This document shows positions 1 to 8,552 of a stretch of 64,000 nt of DNA, piece by piece. Below the pieces are notes generated by a model. The model saw only the letters and a list, made by a program, of their open reading frames with translations, did not search any database and had not been told where the DNA came from. A program made the position numbers and the translations under genes. This DNA is from Paenibacillus sp. SY21-1 (lineage in GTDB: Bacteria; Bacillota; Bacilli; Paenibacillales; Paenibacillaceae). The stretch is from the NCBI RefSeq assembly GCF_005222705.1, contig NZ_STGF01000018.1:1-64000 (forward strand). Direction: 5' to 3'. Within the stretch, counting starts at the first letter, position 1. The number at the start of each line of letters is the position of its first letter.

Positions 1-118
1 CTAAGGAGTCTTACGGACAGATACAACCAATTGCGGAATATGACATGAACCGCCGTATACCGAACGGTACGTACGGTGGTGTGAGAGGTCGGGGGCTAGG
101 CGCCCCCTCCTACTCGAT
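1..118 (+). mobile_element. 3' end of a group II intron (domains V and VI), partial
   Basis: Seen: positions 49-79 fold as a domain V hairpin. ACCGCCGTA pairs with TACGGTGGT, then comes a 2-nt bulge, TACC pairs with GGTA, and the loop is GAAC. A domain VI-like hairpin follows at about 82-115, with a GGGGGC/GCCCCC stem and an unpaired A in CCTACTC. The ending CCTACTCGAT is typical of bacterial group II introns. Aligned to canonical domain V, the catalytic triad reads CGC rather than AGC, which is a feature of class IIC introns. The reverse transcriptase gene would lie left of the window. The exact 3' splice site (118 or 119) is inferred. Confidence 0.75.
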
Positions 119-260
119 TGTTGCGAGGTTTTAGGTCAAGCACGCGATTTTTCCTCTTCAAAGGAGCGAAATGGAATATTTTCCAGCCGATCCGTCAACA
201 ATGAAAAAGACAATATAGCCGAATTTTGCCATTCGCTACGACTACTTTCAGGAGGTAATG

Positions 261-1460
261 ATGTTGAACAATCGCTTAATCAAGCTAGCCATGCTTATCA
301 TCGCTATTTCGCTGGCGCTGCCCGCGACCGCGTTCGCTGCGAACGAACCTAAACCTGCACCCAATGCCGCGCCGCAAACGTCCGACGCTGGCCTTGCGCC
401 GTCGGCGCGCTCGGCGATTCTGATGGATGCCGATTCAGGGACGATTATTTACGAGAAAAACAGCCATGACCGTCTGCCTCCGGCAAGCATTACGAAAATC
501 ATGACGATGCTGCTCATTATGGAGGCGCTGGATGACGGAAAACTTAAGCTGACCGATCCGGTGCGGACAAGCGAGTATGCCGCCTCAATGGGCGGCTCGC
601 AAATTTTTCTGGAGCCGGGCGAGGAAATGACAGTTGACGATATGATCAAGGGTATTGCGCTCGCGTCGGGCAATGATGCCTCCGTCGCAATGGCGGAGAA
701 GCTGGGGGGGACCGAGCAGCAATTCGTGGCGATGATGAATGAGCGCGCCCAGCAGCTTGGCATGAAGGATACGAACTTCATGAATCCCAACGGGCTGCCA
801 GTAGAGGGGCATCGCACCTCTGCCCATGATATTGCAGTTATGTCCCGCGAGCTGCTGAAGCACAGCGAGATAACGAAATATACGGGTTTGTACCAAGATT
901 ATTTGCGCAAAACGTCCGAAAAGCCGTTCTGGCTTGTGAATACGAACAAGCTTGTACGGTTTTACAGCGGCGCGGACGGTCTGAAAACGGGCTTTACGAG
1001 CGAAGCCAAATATTGTTTGTCCGCAACGGCGCTGCGTGACGGGATGCGTGTTATCGCAGTCGTAATGGGAGAGCCAGACACGAAAACGCGCAATGCGGAA
1101 GTATCGCAAATGTTCGATTATTCGTTTGCCCAATATATGAACTACCCGATTATTAAGGAGGGTGAGTCGATGGGCACGCTGCAGATTGAAAAGGGGACTG
1201 CAGCTACCTTGCCGCTAGTGGCTAAACACCCGTACAGCGTATTGCTCAAAAAAGGCAGCCCGACGACCGACATTCGCCATGAGCTGATTATTGAGGGCTC
1301 GCTTAAAGCGCCGATTCAGATCGGGCAGCCGATCGGCAAGCTTGTCGTTTATCAGGGCAATGAGGTGCTCAAGGAATTTGCGGTAGATGCGCCGCTGTCC
1401 ATTGAACGCGCCGGATGGTGGAAGCTGGTCAAACGGACCTTCAGCGGCTTGTTTTCGTAA
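261..1460 (+). CDS. dacF: D-alanyl-D-alanine carboxypeptidase, DacF type
   Basis: Secreted, membrane-associated penicillin-binding protein that trims the terminal D-Ala of peptidoglycan stem peptides; in B. subtilis DacF acts on the forespore side of the spore cortex. An N-terminal signal peptide is followed by the serine peptidase motifs SITK (about residues 76-79), SGN (about 136-138) and KTG (about 242-244), then a C-terminal beta-rich domain. About 399 aa, the usual length. GGAGG at 251-255 favours the ATG at 261 over the one at 258. It lies directly upstream of the spoIIA genes, as in B. subtilis. Confidence 0.93.
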   Translation: MLNNRLIKLAMLIIAISLALPATAFAANEPKPAPNAAPQTSDAGLAPSARSAILMDADSGTIIYEKNSHDRLPPASITKIMTMLLIMEALDDGKLKLTDPVRTSEYAASMGGSQIFLEPGEEMTVDDMIKGIALASGNDASVAMAEKLGGTEQQFVAMMNERAQQLGMKDTNFMNPNGLPVEGHRTSAHDIAVMSRELLKHSEITKYTGLYQDYLRKTSEKPFWLVNTNKLVRFYSGADGLKTGFTSEAKYCLSATALRDGMRVIAVVMGEPDTKTRNAEVSQMFDYSFAQYMNYPIIKEGESMGTLQIEKGTAATLPLVAKHPYSVLLKKGSPTTDIRHELIIEGSLKAPIQIGQPIGKLVVYQGNEVLKEFAVDAPLSIERAGWWKLVKRTFSGLFS

Positions 1461-1604
1461 GTCGGGAGCCGTAGTACCGCCAAATCCTGCTATGCTATGC
1501 GCAAGGCGCAAGCTTTGGCAAGCAGCAGGGACATCAGCCCGTTAAGCTTGCATAGGTGCATATTTTGTCAGCTCGTAGCGTGTAGCTTCTAGTTTTGTCG
1601 GCAG

Positions 1605-1634
1605 GCAGGAATCGATCTCTCGTTTGGAGAATTG
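1605..1634 (+). promoter_or_regulatory. SigH-type promoter for the spoIIA operon
   Basis: GCAGGAATC at 1605-1613 matches the SigH -35 pattern RnAGGAWWW except at its last base. GGAGAATTG at 1626-1634 matches the -10 pattern RnnGAATWW except at its last base. The spacer is 12 nt, as expected. In B. subtilis the spoIIA operon is SigH-transcribed, so position and sequence agree. Assigned by pattern only. Confidence 0.65.
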
Positions 1635-1692
1635 CTCATTCATCAAGGCAAATCTGCGTTACCAATCTAACGACGGGGAGATGAACCGTTAT

Positions 1693-2046
1693 ATGAGTCT
1701 GCAAGCAGAGCTGGAGCAATACCGCAACGTGCTGATCGTTCGTCTTCGAGGCGAGCTGGATCACCATACGGCGGATGTCGTGCGCTACAAGATGGAGGAG
1801 GCCCTTCTCCGCGGAAGCAGCGATCACGTCATCCTCAGCCTCAAGGATTTGCAGTTTATGGACAGCTCGGGTCTGGGCGTGATTCTCGGACGATACAAGC
1901 AGGTGAAGAACAAGGGTGGAAAAATGGTCGTATGCGCCGTTAATCCGAATGTGTATCGCCTGTTCGAGCTGTCGGGCCTATTCAAGATTTTGACGATCCA
2001 CGATGATGAGCGCACAGCGCTATCCAGTTTGGAGGTGGTGTCATGA
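1693..2046 (+). CDS. spoIIAA: Anti-sigma F factor antagonist SpoIIAA
   Basis: STAS-domain protein that, when unphosphorylated, displaces SigF from SpoIIAB and so switches on forespore transcription. The phosphorylation-site motif DSSGLG is present. With the ATG at 1693 the motif serines fall at residues 58-59, the same numbering as B. subtilis (Ser58), and the protein begins MSL as that one does. This supports the start over in-frame starts at 1624 and 1681. A GGGAGATG ribosome site lies at 1676-1683. Length 117 aa matches the family. It overlaps spoIIAB by 4 nt. Confidence 0.95.
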   Translation: MSLQAELEQYRNVLIVRLRGELDHHTADVVRYKMEEALLRGSSDHVILSLKDLQFMDSSGLGVILGRYKQVKNKGGKMVVCAVNPNVYRLFELSGLFKILTIHDDERTALSSLEVVS

Positions 2047-2489
2047 GCGGAGCAAATGAAATGACGCTGACCTTCAGCGCTCGCTCGGAAAACGAAGCGT
2101 TTGCACGTGTCGCGGTTGCGGCCTTCGTCTCCCAGCTTGATCCGACGATGGACGAGCTGAACGATTTGAAAACGGCGGTGTCCGAGGCGGTTACGAACGC
2201 GATTATTCACGGCTACGAGAATGAAAGCTCGCGAATGGTGAAAATTGAAGGGTCGATTGACAAGGACTGCGTGTCCATTATCGTGTCCGATGAAGGGCTA
2301 GGCATCGAGGATGTCGAGCTGGCCCGCCAGCCGCTGTATACGTCGAAGCCGGAGCTGGAGCGCTCTGGCATGGGCTTTACGATTATGGAAAACTTTATGG
2401 ACCGCTTCGAGGTGTCGAGCGCCCCGGGTGGCGGCACTCGCGTTCAGATGGTGAAACGAATCGAATCGAAAAAAGCGCTCTACAATTAG
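2043..2489 (+). CDS. spoIIAB: Anti-sigma F factor / serine kinase SpoIIAB
   Basis: GHKL-type kinase that binds SigF and holds it inactive, and phosphorylates SpoIIAA. Seen: an N-box helix around residues 47-58 (EAVTNAIIHGY) and a downstream G1 box (DEGLGI) that together form the ATP-binding Bergerat fold. At 148 aa it is close to the B. subtilis protein (146). It starts within the spoIIAA stop (ATGA overlap), implying translational coupling that would keep partner-switch proteins in ratio. Confidence 0.96.
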   Translation: MSGANEMTLTFSARSENEAFARVAVAAFVSQLDPTMDELNDLKTAVSEAVTNAIIHGYENESSRMVKIEGSIDKDCVSIIVSDEGLGIEDVELARQPLYTSKPELERSGMGFTIMENFMDRFEVSSAPGGGTRVQMVKRIESKKALYN

Positions 2490-2508
2490 CGCATAGGGGT
2501 TGAGCCTC

Positions 2509-3264
2509 ATGGATGTTGATCTGAAGCAAACGGGCCAGCCGTACTTGGATGATGCGGAGGTCAAGCGTCTTATCGCACTTAGTCAATCAGGAGATTCGCT
2601 CGCCCGCGATACGCTCGTGCAGTGCAATATACGGCTGGTGTGGTCGGTCGTACAGCGTTTTATTAACCGTGGCTATGAGCCCGAGGACTTGTTCCAGATC
2701 GGGTGCATCGGATTGCTGAAATCCGTCGATAAGTTCGATCTGTCCTATGATGTTAAATTTTCGACCTATGCGGTTCCGATGATCATTGGTGAAATTCAGC
2801 GTTTTCTGCGCGATGACGGCACGCTAAAGGTAAGCCGTTCCCTTAAAGAAACAGCAAACAAGGTTCGAAAAATGAAGGATGAGCTGTCCAAGACGTTAGG
2901 CAGACTGCCGACGATCAGCGAGGTGGCTGAGCGCCTGGGACTCTCCCCCGAGGATGTCGTATTTGCCCAGGAGGCGAATAAGCCGCCTGCATCCATTCAC
3001 GAAACGGTGTTTGAAAATGACGGGGACCCGATCACGCTGATGGATCAGATTGCCGACGAGTCGCAGGAACGATGGTTCGACAAGCTGGCGCTGGCGGAAG
3101 CGATCGAAGGGCTGAGCGAGCGCGAGCGGTTAATCGTATATTTGCGTTATTACCGTGACAAAACCCAATCGGAGGTTGCGAGCAGGCTGGGCATTTCGCA
3201 GGTGCAGGTATCGCGGCTTGAGAAAAAAATATTGCAATCCATAAAAGATCAGATCGCCCTTTGA
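2509..3264 (+). CDS. sigF: RNA polymerase sigma-F factor
   Basis: First forespore-specific sigma factor. Seen: region 2 core (GYEPEDLFQIGCIGLLKSVD and the KFSTYAVPMIIGEIQRFLRD stretch), region 3, and a region 4 helix-turn-helix near the C terminus (TQSEVASRLGISQVQVSRLE). About 251 aa. The ATG at 2509 sits 9 nt after AGGGG (2495-2499); a TTG at 2500 is also in frame. Last gene of spoIIAA-AB-sigF. A terminator hairpin overlaps its stop codon, separating it from spoVA. Confidence 0.96.
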   Translation: MDVDLKQTGQPYLDDAEVKRLIALSQSGDSLARDTLVQCNIRLVWSVVQRFINRGYEPEDLFQIGCIGLLKSVDKFDLSYDVKFSTYAVPMIIGEIQRFLRDDGTLKVSRSLKETANKVRKMKDELSKTLGRLPTISEVAERLGLSPEDVVFAQEANKPPASIHETVFENDGDPITLMDQIADESQERWFDKLALAEAIEGLSERERLIVYLRYYRDKTQSEVASRLGISQVQVSRLEKKILQSIKDQIAL

Positions 3265-3286
3265 GGCGGCCTGGTCTTTGTTTTTT
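3244..3286 (+). terminator. Intrinsic terminator after sigF
   Basis: Stem AAAGATCAG..CGCC pairing with GGCG..CTGGTCTTT (one G-U pair), then GTTTTTT. The 5' arm and loop contain the sigF stop codon. Confidence 0.75.
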
Positions 3287-3337
3287 ATATGCATGGTACA
3301 GAATGTCTGCTTTCGCTTGATTTTACCAAAGCTTGCA

Positions 3338-3368
3338 TGAGTATCCGCGTTCTCCTTATCTCATACTA
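3338..3368 (+). promoter_or_regulatory. SigG-type promoter for spoVA genes
   Basis: CATACTA at 3362-3368 is an exact match to the SigG/SigF -10 core. TGAGTA at 3338-3343 is one mismatch from TGAATA, with an 18-nt spacer. B. subtilis spoVA is SigG-dependent, which fits. Pattern-based inference. Confidence 0.6.
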
Positions 3369-3416
3369 ACAAGGAAACGAACGCCAGCTTTCAGGCAGAA
3401 GGGAGGCAGGCCGGCG

Positions 3417-4064
3417 ATGGAGACGAGACAAGGGCTTCTTTATCTGCGCTTGAAAAAACGAATTTTTATCAGGCCGGAGCAGGATGTCACGTTGGGACAG
3501 GCGGCACGGCTTTTGGGCATGACGGAGGAGCTGGAGCGGAAGCTGGGACAGCTGGTGCTGTACCGGCACCGCAAAGCCGACGGCAATCGCGTCGTCATTG
3601 ATTTGCTGCAGATCGTCAAAAAAATACGCGAGGTTCTACCGGAGACAACGGTCGAGGCATACGGCGATCCGCAGGTGCTCGTCATGATTGCGGACAAACC
3701 GGTCAAGCCGAATAAGCTCATCCTGATTTTGGCGTGGCTGTTGCTTTTTTTCGGCTCGGGGCTCGCCATCATGAATTTTCACACGGATGTCAGTATGAGG
3801 GAGGTCCATATCCGGATAGCGGAAATGATTACGGGCAGACGCAACGAGCATCCGCTCTGGCTCCAAATTCCGTATTCGCTTGGCATCGGTCTGGGCATGG
3901 TGCTGTTCTTCAATCATCTGTTCAAGAAGCGGTTCAACGAGGAGCCGAACCCGCTTGAGGTTGAGCTGTACATGTATCAGGAAAATGTGAATGCCTACGT
4001 AATCGCCGACGAAATCCGCAAGCAGGCGGATTACGACCAGGCGAGGGAGCGGCCGGATGATTGA
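3417..4064 (+). CDS. spoVAA: Stage V sporulation protein AA
   Basis: Membrane protein of the spore spoVA locus, needed for normal dipicolinic acid handling in B. subtilis spores. Seen: a soluble N-terminal domain of about 100 residues, then two hydrophobic segments (about residues 105-125 and 155-180). The ATG at 3417 lies 10 nt after GGGAGG (3401-3406); the open frame runs back to 3333 without a ribosome site. Length 215 aa versus about 206 in B. subtilis. It overlaps spoVAB by 8 nt. Confidence 0.88.
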   Translation: METRQGLLYLRLKKRIFIRPEQDVTLGQAARLLGMTEELERKLGQLVLYRHRKADGNRVVIDLLQIVKKIREVLPETTVEAYGDPQVLVMIADKPVKPNKLILILAWLLLFFGSGLAIMNFHTDVSMREVHIRIAEMITGRRNEHPLWLQIPYSLGIGLGMVLFFNHLFKKRFNEEPNPLEVELYMYQENVNAYVIADEIRKQADYDQARERPDD

Positions 4065-4485
4065 ATGCATGACGGACATTTTCCTTGTCTTGCTAGGACT
4101 GGCCGGAGGGCTTGCGGTAGGAAGCGGGCTTGTTGCGCTGCTAATTGTATTCGATTTGATTCCAAGGCTGGCACAGCTTGCCGGCGCCTACCGGATGTCT
4201 GCTTGGTTTGAATCGGCGCTTATTGGCGGATCGCTGTTTTTTACGTTTGCTGACTTTTTGGATTGGAAGCTAAGCGTGCCGTTTGGTCCGCTGCTTGGCG
4301 GGATTGGCCTGCTGGACGGCATTTTTATCGGCATGCTTGCCGCCGCATTGACCGAGGTCATCAATGTGCTGCCGATTTTGGCCAAACGGATGAATTTGTC
4401 CTCCTACATGGTCGCTCTGGTTATGGCAATGGTGATCGGCAAGACGATCGGCTCCTTGTTTGACTGGTTTATCTACCAATGGTAA
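4057..4485 (+). CDS. spoVAB: Stage V sporulation protein AB
   Basis: Small integral membrane protein, 142 aa and almost entirely hydrophobic with four predicted membrane spans, as in B. subtilis SpoVAB (141 aa). It overlaps spoVAA at its start and the next frame at its end. Its biochemical role is not established beyond belonging to the spoVA locus. Unlike B. subtilis, spoVAC, spoVAD and spoVAE do not follow. Confidence 0.88.
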   Translation: MIECMTDIFLVLLGLAGGLAVGSGLVALLIVFDLIPRLAQLAGAYRMSAWFESALIGGSLFFTFADFLDWKLSVPFGPLLGGIGLLDGIFIGMLAAALTEVINVLPILAKRMNLSSYMVALVMAMVIGKTIGSLFDWFIYQW

Positions 4486-4508
4486 CAAAAGCGAGAAGAG
4501 GTGCGATG

Positions 4509-6149
4509 ATGAGGGAAGAAGATGTGGAGCAGGACGGGCAGAAGGAGCATCCATTCGATGCTTCTCAGAAAATGGCGGCCGACTGGTCCTCGGAGAAGCT
4601 GACAAAAGCGCAGCAGCTGGAGGAAACCGGAGTTGCGCGGGAAGCGGACGGTGAGCGGCAGGGCGAGCAATCCTTAGACGAGGGGCAAGGCAAGCGGATA
4701 CCGGAAGCGCTGGACGAGGTGCTCACGCGCCTCGAAAACGAGCTTGGCTACAAGCTGAGCTTTGATGTGGTCGTTAGGGAGATGACGTTTGGCGAGAAGC
4801 GGACGGCGCTGCTGTGCTTAAACGGGCTGACGAAGGATACGCTGTTGACGGAAGTGCTGAAGCGCCTCACTTACCTGCAGGCCGACGACCTGTCGCATAA
4901 TGCGATTCATTCGTTTCTCGACCATTATGTTCCCGCAGCGCAGGTGAGCACGAAGGACGATTGGAACGATATGCTGTCAAGCGTGCTTGCCGGAGCGACC
5001 GCCATGTTTATTGACGGAGAATCTCAGGCCGTCATCATTGACGCCAAAGCGTTTCCGGCGCGTGGACCCGAGGAGCCATCGCTGGAGAAGGTAGTTCGCG
5101 GAAGCAGGGACGGCTTTGTCGAGACGATGCTCGTCAACGTATCGCTCGTGCGCAGGCGTTTGCGCGACCCGCAGCTTCGCTATGAGATCATGCAGATTGG
5201 CGAACGCACAAAAACGGACGTATGCATAGCTTACGTCGAGGATTTGGTTGACCAAAAGCTGCTGAAGTCCATCAAGGACAAATTCAGCATGGTCAAGCTG
5301 GACGGATTGCCGCTTGCGGATAAGCAGCTGGAGGAGGCGACGGTGAAGCGCGGATGGAATCCTTTTCCGCTCGTCAGGTATTCGGAGCGCCCGGATACAG
5401 TCGCTTCTCATTTGCTGGAAGGATACGTGGCCGTATTCGTGGATACCTCGCCGAGCGTCATGACGCTGCCTACCACGTATGCGGATTTGATGCAGCACGC
5501 GGAGGAAAACCGCCAAACGCCGTTCATGGGCACTTATTTGCGGTGGGTGAGGTTTTTCGGCATTTTTGCTTCCCTGTTCCTGCTTCCGCTCTGGCTGCTA
5601 TTCGTCATGCACCCGGAGATGAAGCCTGCAGCGCTGGCGTTTGTGGGGCCGTCCAAAACGGGCGAGCTGCCGCTCGTTGTCCAGTTTTTGCTTGCCGAAA
5701 TCGGCATCGACCTGCTGCGGATGGCTTCGGTGCATACACCGACCTCGCTTGCGACGGCCATGTCGCTGGTCGCCGCGATTTTGATTGGAGACATTGCCGT
5801 CCAGACGGGTATTTTTGTCAATGAGGTCATTTTGTATATGGCCGTTTCGGCCATCGGCATGTTCGCCACGCCAAGCTATGAGCTCGGTCTCGCGAATCGC
5901 ATAGTCAGGCTTGTGCTGATTATTACGGTCGCCGCGTTTGGCGCGCCGGGCTTTATTATCGCCACAACCGCCATCTTGCTGATGCTGGTTTGCGTACGCT
6001 CCTTCAATCGGCCATATTTGTGGCCGTTTATTCCGTTTGACCTTAGCGGGATATGGGCCATTATCATCAGGCAGCCCGTTTTGTACAATCGCTTCCGTCC
6101 AAATTTATTAAAGGTGAAGCAGCGGGATAAGATGCCGACGACGGATTGA
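4509..6149 (+). CDS. spoVAF: SpoVAF / GerA-family spore membrane protein
   Basis: Homologue of germinant-receptor A subunits (GerA family), encoded at the end of the spoVA operon. Seen: an acidic, Gln-rich N-terminal stretch of about 55 residues, a soluble GerA-type domain (to about residue 350), then four to five membrane spans in the C-terminal 190 residues. About 546 aa, longer than B. subtilis SpoVAF (about 493) because of the N-terminal extension. AGAGG at 4497-4501 supports ATG 4509 (4506 possible). It follows spoVAB directly. It could be called a generic spore germination protein; position argues for SpoVAF. Confidence 0.8.
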   Translation: MREEDVEQDGQKEHPFDASQKMAADWSSEKLTKAQQLEETGVAREADGERQGEQSLDEGQGKRIPEALDEVLTRLENELGYKLSFDVVVREMTFGEKRTALLCLNGLTKDTLLTEVLKRLTYLQADDLSHNAIHSFLDHYVPAAQVSTKDDWNDMLSSVLAGATAMFIDGESQAVIIDAKAFPARGPEEPSLEKVVRGSRDGFVETMLVNVSLVRRRLRDPQLRYEIMQIGERTKTDVCIAYVEDLVDQKLLKSIKDKFSMVKLDGLPLADKQLEEATVKRGWNPFPLVRYSERPDTVASHLLEGYVAVFVDTSPSVMTLPTTYADLMQHAEENRQTPFMGTYLRWVRFFGIFASLFLLPLWLLFVMHPEMKPAALAFVGPSKTGELPLVVQFLLAEIGIDLLRMASVHTPTSLATAMSLVAAILIGDIAVQTGIFVNEVILYMAVSAIGMFATPSYELGLANRIVRLVLIITVAAFGAPGFIIATTAILLMLVCVRSFNRPYLWPFIPFDLSGIWAIIIRQPVLYNRFRPNLLKVKQRDKMPTTD

Positions 6150-6217
6150 TTTCGCAAAAATACAAATGAAATGTGGATTTATCCATTTTGCTTGACGGTT
6201 AAAGTGCGCTATACTTG

Positions 6218-6226
6218 TGCTATGAT
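6218..6226 (+). promoter_or_regulatory. Extended -10 promoter element before lysA
   Basis: TGCTATGAT at 6218-6226 has the TGn extension. The best upstream -35 is weak (TTAAAG at about 6199). No lysine riboswitch can be seen in the 131-nt gap. Confidence 0.4.
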
Positions 6227-6280
6227 GCGAATTTTATCCGTCCGGCTTGCAGCAAGCCGGAGAAAGCTGAGGGGAAATAA

Positions 6281-7612
6281 ATGTACTTGCATGGAACTAG
6301 CAAAGTAAACGACAAAGGCCATTTGGAAATCGGTGGCTGCGATACGGCGGATTTGGCCGCCAAGTTTGGCACGCCGCTCTATATTGTGGATGAAGCGCTC
6401 GTGCGTCAGCGCGCGCAAGAATATGTGGAGGCGTTCAAGGCTTCCGGCTTGAAATTCCAGGTTGCATATGCAAGCAAAGCGTTCAGCGTAATGGCGATGT
6501 GCGCGATTGCCGAGCAGGAGGGCTTGTCCCTTGACGTCGTATCCGACGGCGAGCTGTATACGGCTATGCAGGCAGGCTTTCCGGTAGAACGGATTCACTT
6601 CCATGGCAACAACAAAACGCCTGACGAAATCAATATGGCGCTGGATGCGGAAATCGGCTGCTTTGTTGTCGACAACTTCCTTGAGCTGCAGCTGCTTAAT
6701 GCGCTGGCAGGCGACAAAGGCAAAAAGGTGAACATTCTGCTTCGCATTACGCCTGGCGTTGAAGCGCATACGCATGATTATATTTCTACAGGCCAGCAGG
6801 ATTCGAAATTTGGTTTCGATTTGGGCAATGGTGCGGCAAGACAGGCTATCGAAGAAGCAAGCAAGCTGTCTAACCTTAACGTGCTGGGCGTACACTCGCA
6901 TATCGGCTCGCAAATTTTCGAGGTGGAAGGCTTCCGCATGGCAGTGGACAAGGTTGCCGAGTTTGCGGTGCAAATTCGCAACGAGCTTGGTCTTGTGTTC
7001 AAGGTTATCAATCTCGGCGGCGGCTTCGGCATCCGTTATGTGGAAGGCGATACGCCGCTTCCGATCAGCGAGTACGTTGCTGCGATTACAGGCGCGATTA
7101 TCGACAATTTCACAAAAGCGGAATTCCCGCTGCCTGAAATTTGGGTTGAGCCGGGCCGCAGCATGGTCGGCGATGCAGGGACAACGCTATACACGATCGG
7201 AACGAGCAAAAACATTCCGGGCGTACGCAAATATATCGCCGTTGATGGCGGAATGACGGACAACCCTCGCCCAGCGCTGTACCAATCGAAATACGAGGCG
7301 GTACTGGCGAACCGTGCGACCGAGGCAGCCGAAGAAACGGTTTCCGTCGCAGGCAAATGCTGCGAGAGCGGCGATATGCTGATTTGGGATCTGGAGCTGC
7401 CGAAGGCCGAAACAGGCGATTTGCTTGCCGTTTTCTGCACAGGAGCTTACAATTACGCAATGGCCAGCAACTACAACCGCATTCGTCGCCCGGCAGTCGT
7501 ATTCGTGAAAGATGGGCAGGCCGATCTCGCTGTCAAACGCGAATCGCTCGACAATATCGTATGCAATGACGTGATTCCTGCGCGTCTGCAAAAATCGACG
7601 CTTGCGAAATAA
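6281..7612 (+). CDS. lysA: Diaminopimelate decarboxylase
   Basis: Last step of lysine synthesis: PLP-dependent decarboxylation of meso-diaminopimelate. Fold III decarboxylase with the PLP lysine in YASKAF (Lys66), HSHIGSQ (about 205-211), the glycine-rich GGGFG loop (247-251), EPGRS (290-294) and the active-site CESGD (361-365). 443 aa, normal length. GAGGGG lies just ahead of ATG 6281. An extended -10 (TGCTATGAT, 6218-6226) upstream suggests its own promoter. B. subtilis also has lysA after spoVAF. Confidence 0.96.
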   Translation: MYLHGTSKVNDKGHLEIGGCDTADLAAKFGTPLYIVDEALVRQRAQEYVEAFKASGLKFQVAYASKAFSVMAMCAIAEQEGLSLDVVSDGELYTAMQAGFPVERIHFHGNNKTPDEINMALDAEIGCFVVDNFLELQLLNALAGDKGKKVNILLRITPGVEAHTHDYISTGQQDSKFGFDLGNGAARQAIEEASKLSNLNVLGVHSHIGSQIFEVEGFRMAVDKVAEFAVQIRNELGLVFKVINLGGGFGIRYVEGDTPLPISEYVAAITGAIIDNFTKAEFPLPEIWVEPGRSMVGDAGTTLYTIGTSKNIPGVRKYIAVDGGMTDNPRPALYQSKYEAVLANRATEAAEETVSVAGKCCESGDMLIWDLELPKAETGDLLAVFCTGAYNYAMASNYNRIRRPAVVFVKDGQADLAVKRESLDNIVCNDVIPARLQKSTLAK

Positions 7613-7664
7613 GGGCAGAATTGGTAACGTAGTAGTATCCGAATAAAGAGAGGTAGATGCAGCA

Positions 7665-8096
7665 ATGGCAAAACAGGCAAAAATTACTTTAGCAGCAGGC
7701 GGAGAAGTTATCCTCGACCTATTCAATGAGGATGCGCCTAATACAGTTGCAAACTTTGAGAAACTCGCTAACGAAGGCTTCTATAACGGGCTATCGTTCC
7801 ACCGTGTCATTCCTGGCTTCGTCGCCCAAGGCGGATGCCCGAACGGAACAGGCACTGGCGGCCCAGGCTACACAATCGATTGCGAAATCAACCCGAACAA
7901 GCACGAGCGCGGCACGCTGGCTATGGCGCATGCCGGTCGCAATACAGGCGGCAGCCAATTCTACATTTGTTATGCGCCGCAGCCGCATTTGAACGGCGGC
8001 CATACCGTTTTCGGCAAAGTGTCCAAGGGCATGGAGTTCGTTGACGCGTTTAAAGGCGGAGACAAAATGGAAAAGGTTGAAGTTGTCGACGTTTAA
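7665..8096 (+). CDS. ppiB: Peptidyl-prolyl cis-trans isomerase (cyclophilin)
   Basis: Cytosolic cyclophilin that accelerates proline isomerisation during folding. Core signature residues are seen: the FHRVIPGFVAQGG block (about residues 45-57), GGSQFYICYAPQPHLNG (about 98-114) and HTVFGKV. 143 aa, the usual size of B. subtilis PpiB. AGAGAGGTAG upstream of ATG 7665 supplies the ribosome site. It sits between lysA and the rib operon leader, an order shared with B. subtilis. Confidence 0.95.
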   Translation: MAKQAKITLAAGGEVILDLFNEDAPNTVANFEKLANEGFYNGLSFHRVIPGFVAQGGCPNGTGTGGPGYTIDCEINPNKHERGTLAMAHAGRNTGGSQFYICYAPQPHLNGGHTVFGKVSKGMEFVDAFKGGDKMEKVEVVDV

Positions 8097-8134
8097 TGGT
8101 AAGATACTTACTATAAGTACGTAATATACTGCAG

Positions 8135-8337
8135 CTTTCCTTCGGGGTAGGGTGAAATTCCTAACCGGCGGTGATCAGGCGGCGGCGGGACCGGACAACC
8201 GGACCCCCGCGCTACGTCTGTCAGTCCGTGACCCGATTCGGCATGGCGGCTTGCCTGTGAAGGTCGTCGTTGTGCCCAATCGGTGGACCCGGTGCAATTC
8301 CGGGACCGACAGTATAGTCTGGATGGGAGAAGGAAGA
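8135..8337 (+). ncRNA. FMN riboswitch aptamer (RFN element)
   Basis: The conserved segments are visible: TCGGGGTAGGGTGAAATTCC (8142-8161), ACCGGCGGTGAT just after, CAGTCCGTGACCC (8222-8234), GGTGGACCCGGTGCAATTCC (8282-8301), GGGACCGACAGTATAGTC and GGATGGGAGAAGG (8321-8333). The closing stem pairs CCTTC (8139-8143) with GAAGG (8329-8333). One variable arm (about 8180-8212) is a long GC-rich hairpin. It senses FMN and controls the riboflavin operon downstream. Confidence 0.95.
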
Positions 8338-8514
8338 AGCATCGACAGCTCATCTGCGTGTTTATTTTTTTGTGCATCTTTTCACGAAGAAATAGGCTTG
8401 TTTAGGTGGCGCAACAAACGTATACCTTGCTTGATGCGGGTTGCCAACGTTCGGACCTATAAATCCGACAATGTTGGTCGGTTTTGTCGTTGAATTCTTC
8501 ATTTTATCTTTCAT

Positions 8515-8552
8515 CACCCCTAACGGTTTGCTTGCCGAGAGGGGTGTTTTTT
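8515..8552 (+). terminator. Riboswitch-controlled terminator before ribD
   Basis: CACCCCT (8515-8521) pairs with AGGGGTG (8540-8546), followed by TTTTTT (8547-8552). The 3' arm AGGGG is also the only plausible ribosome site for ribD (GTG 8556). A weaker hairpin, CCGAC/GTCGG + TTTT, is at 8465-8485; its 5' arm can instead pair with CAACGTTCGGA at 8445-8455. Confidence 0.8.

Noticed and set aside
6150..6280. Lysine riboswitch before lysA
   Set aside because: The gap is only 131 nt and lacks the conserved L-box segments.
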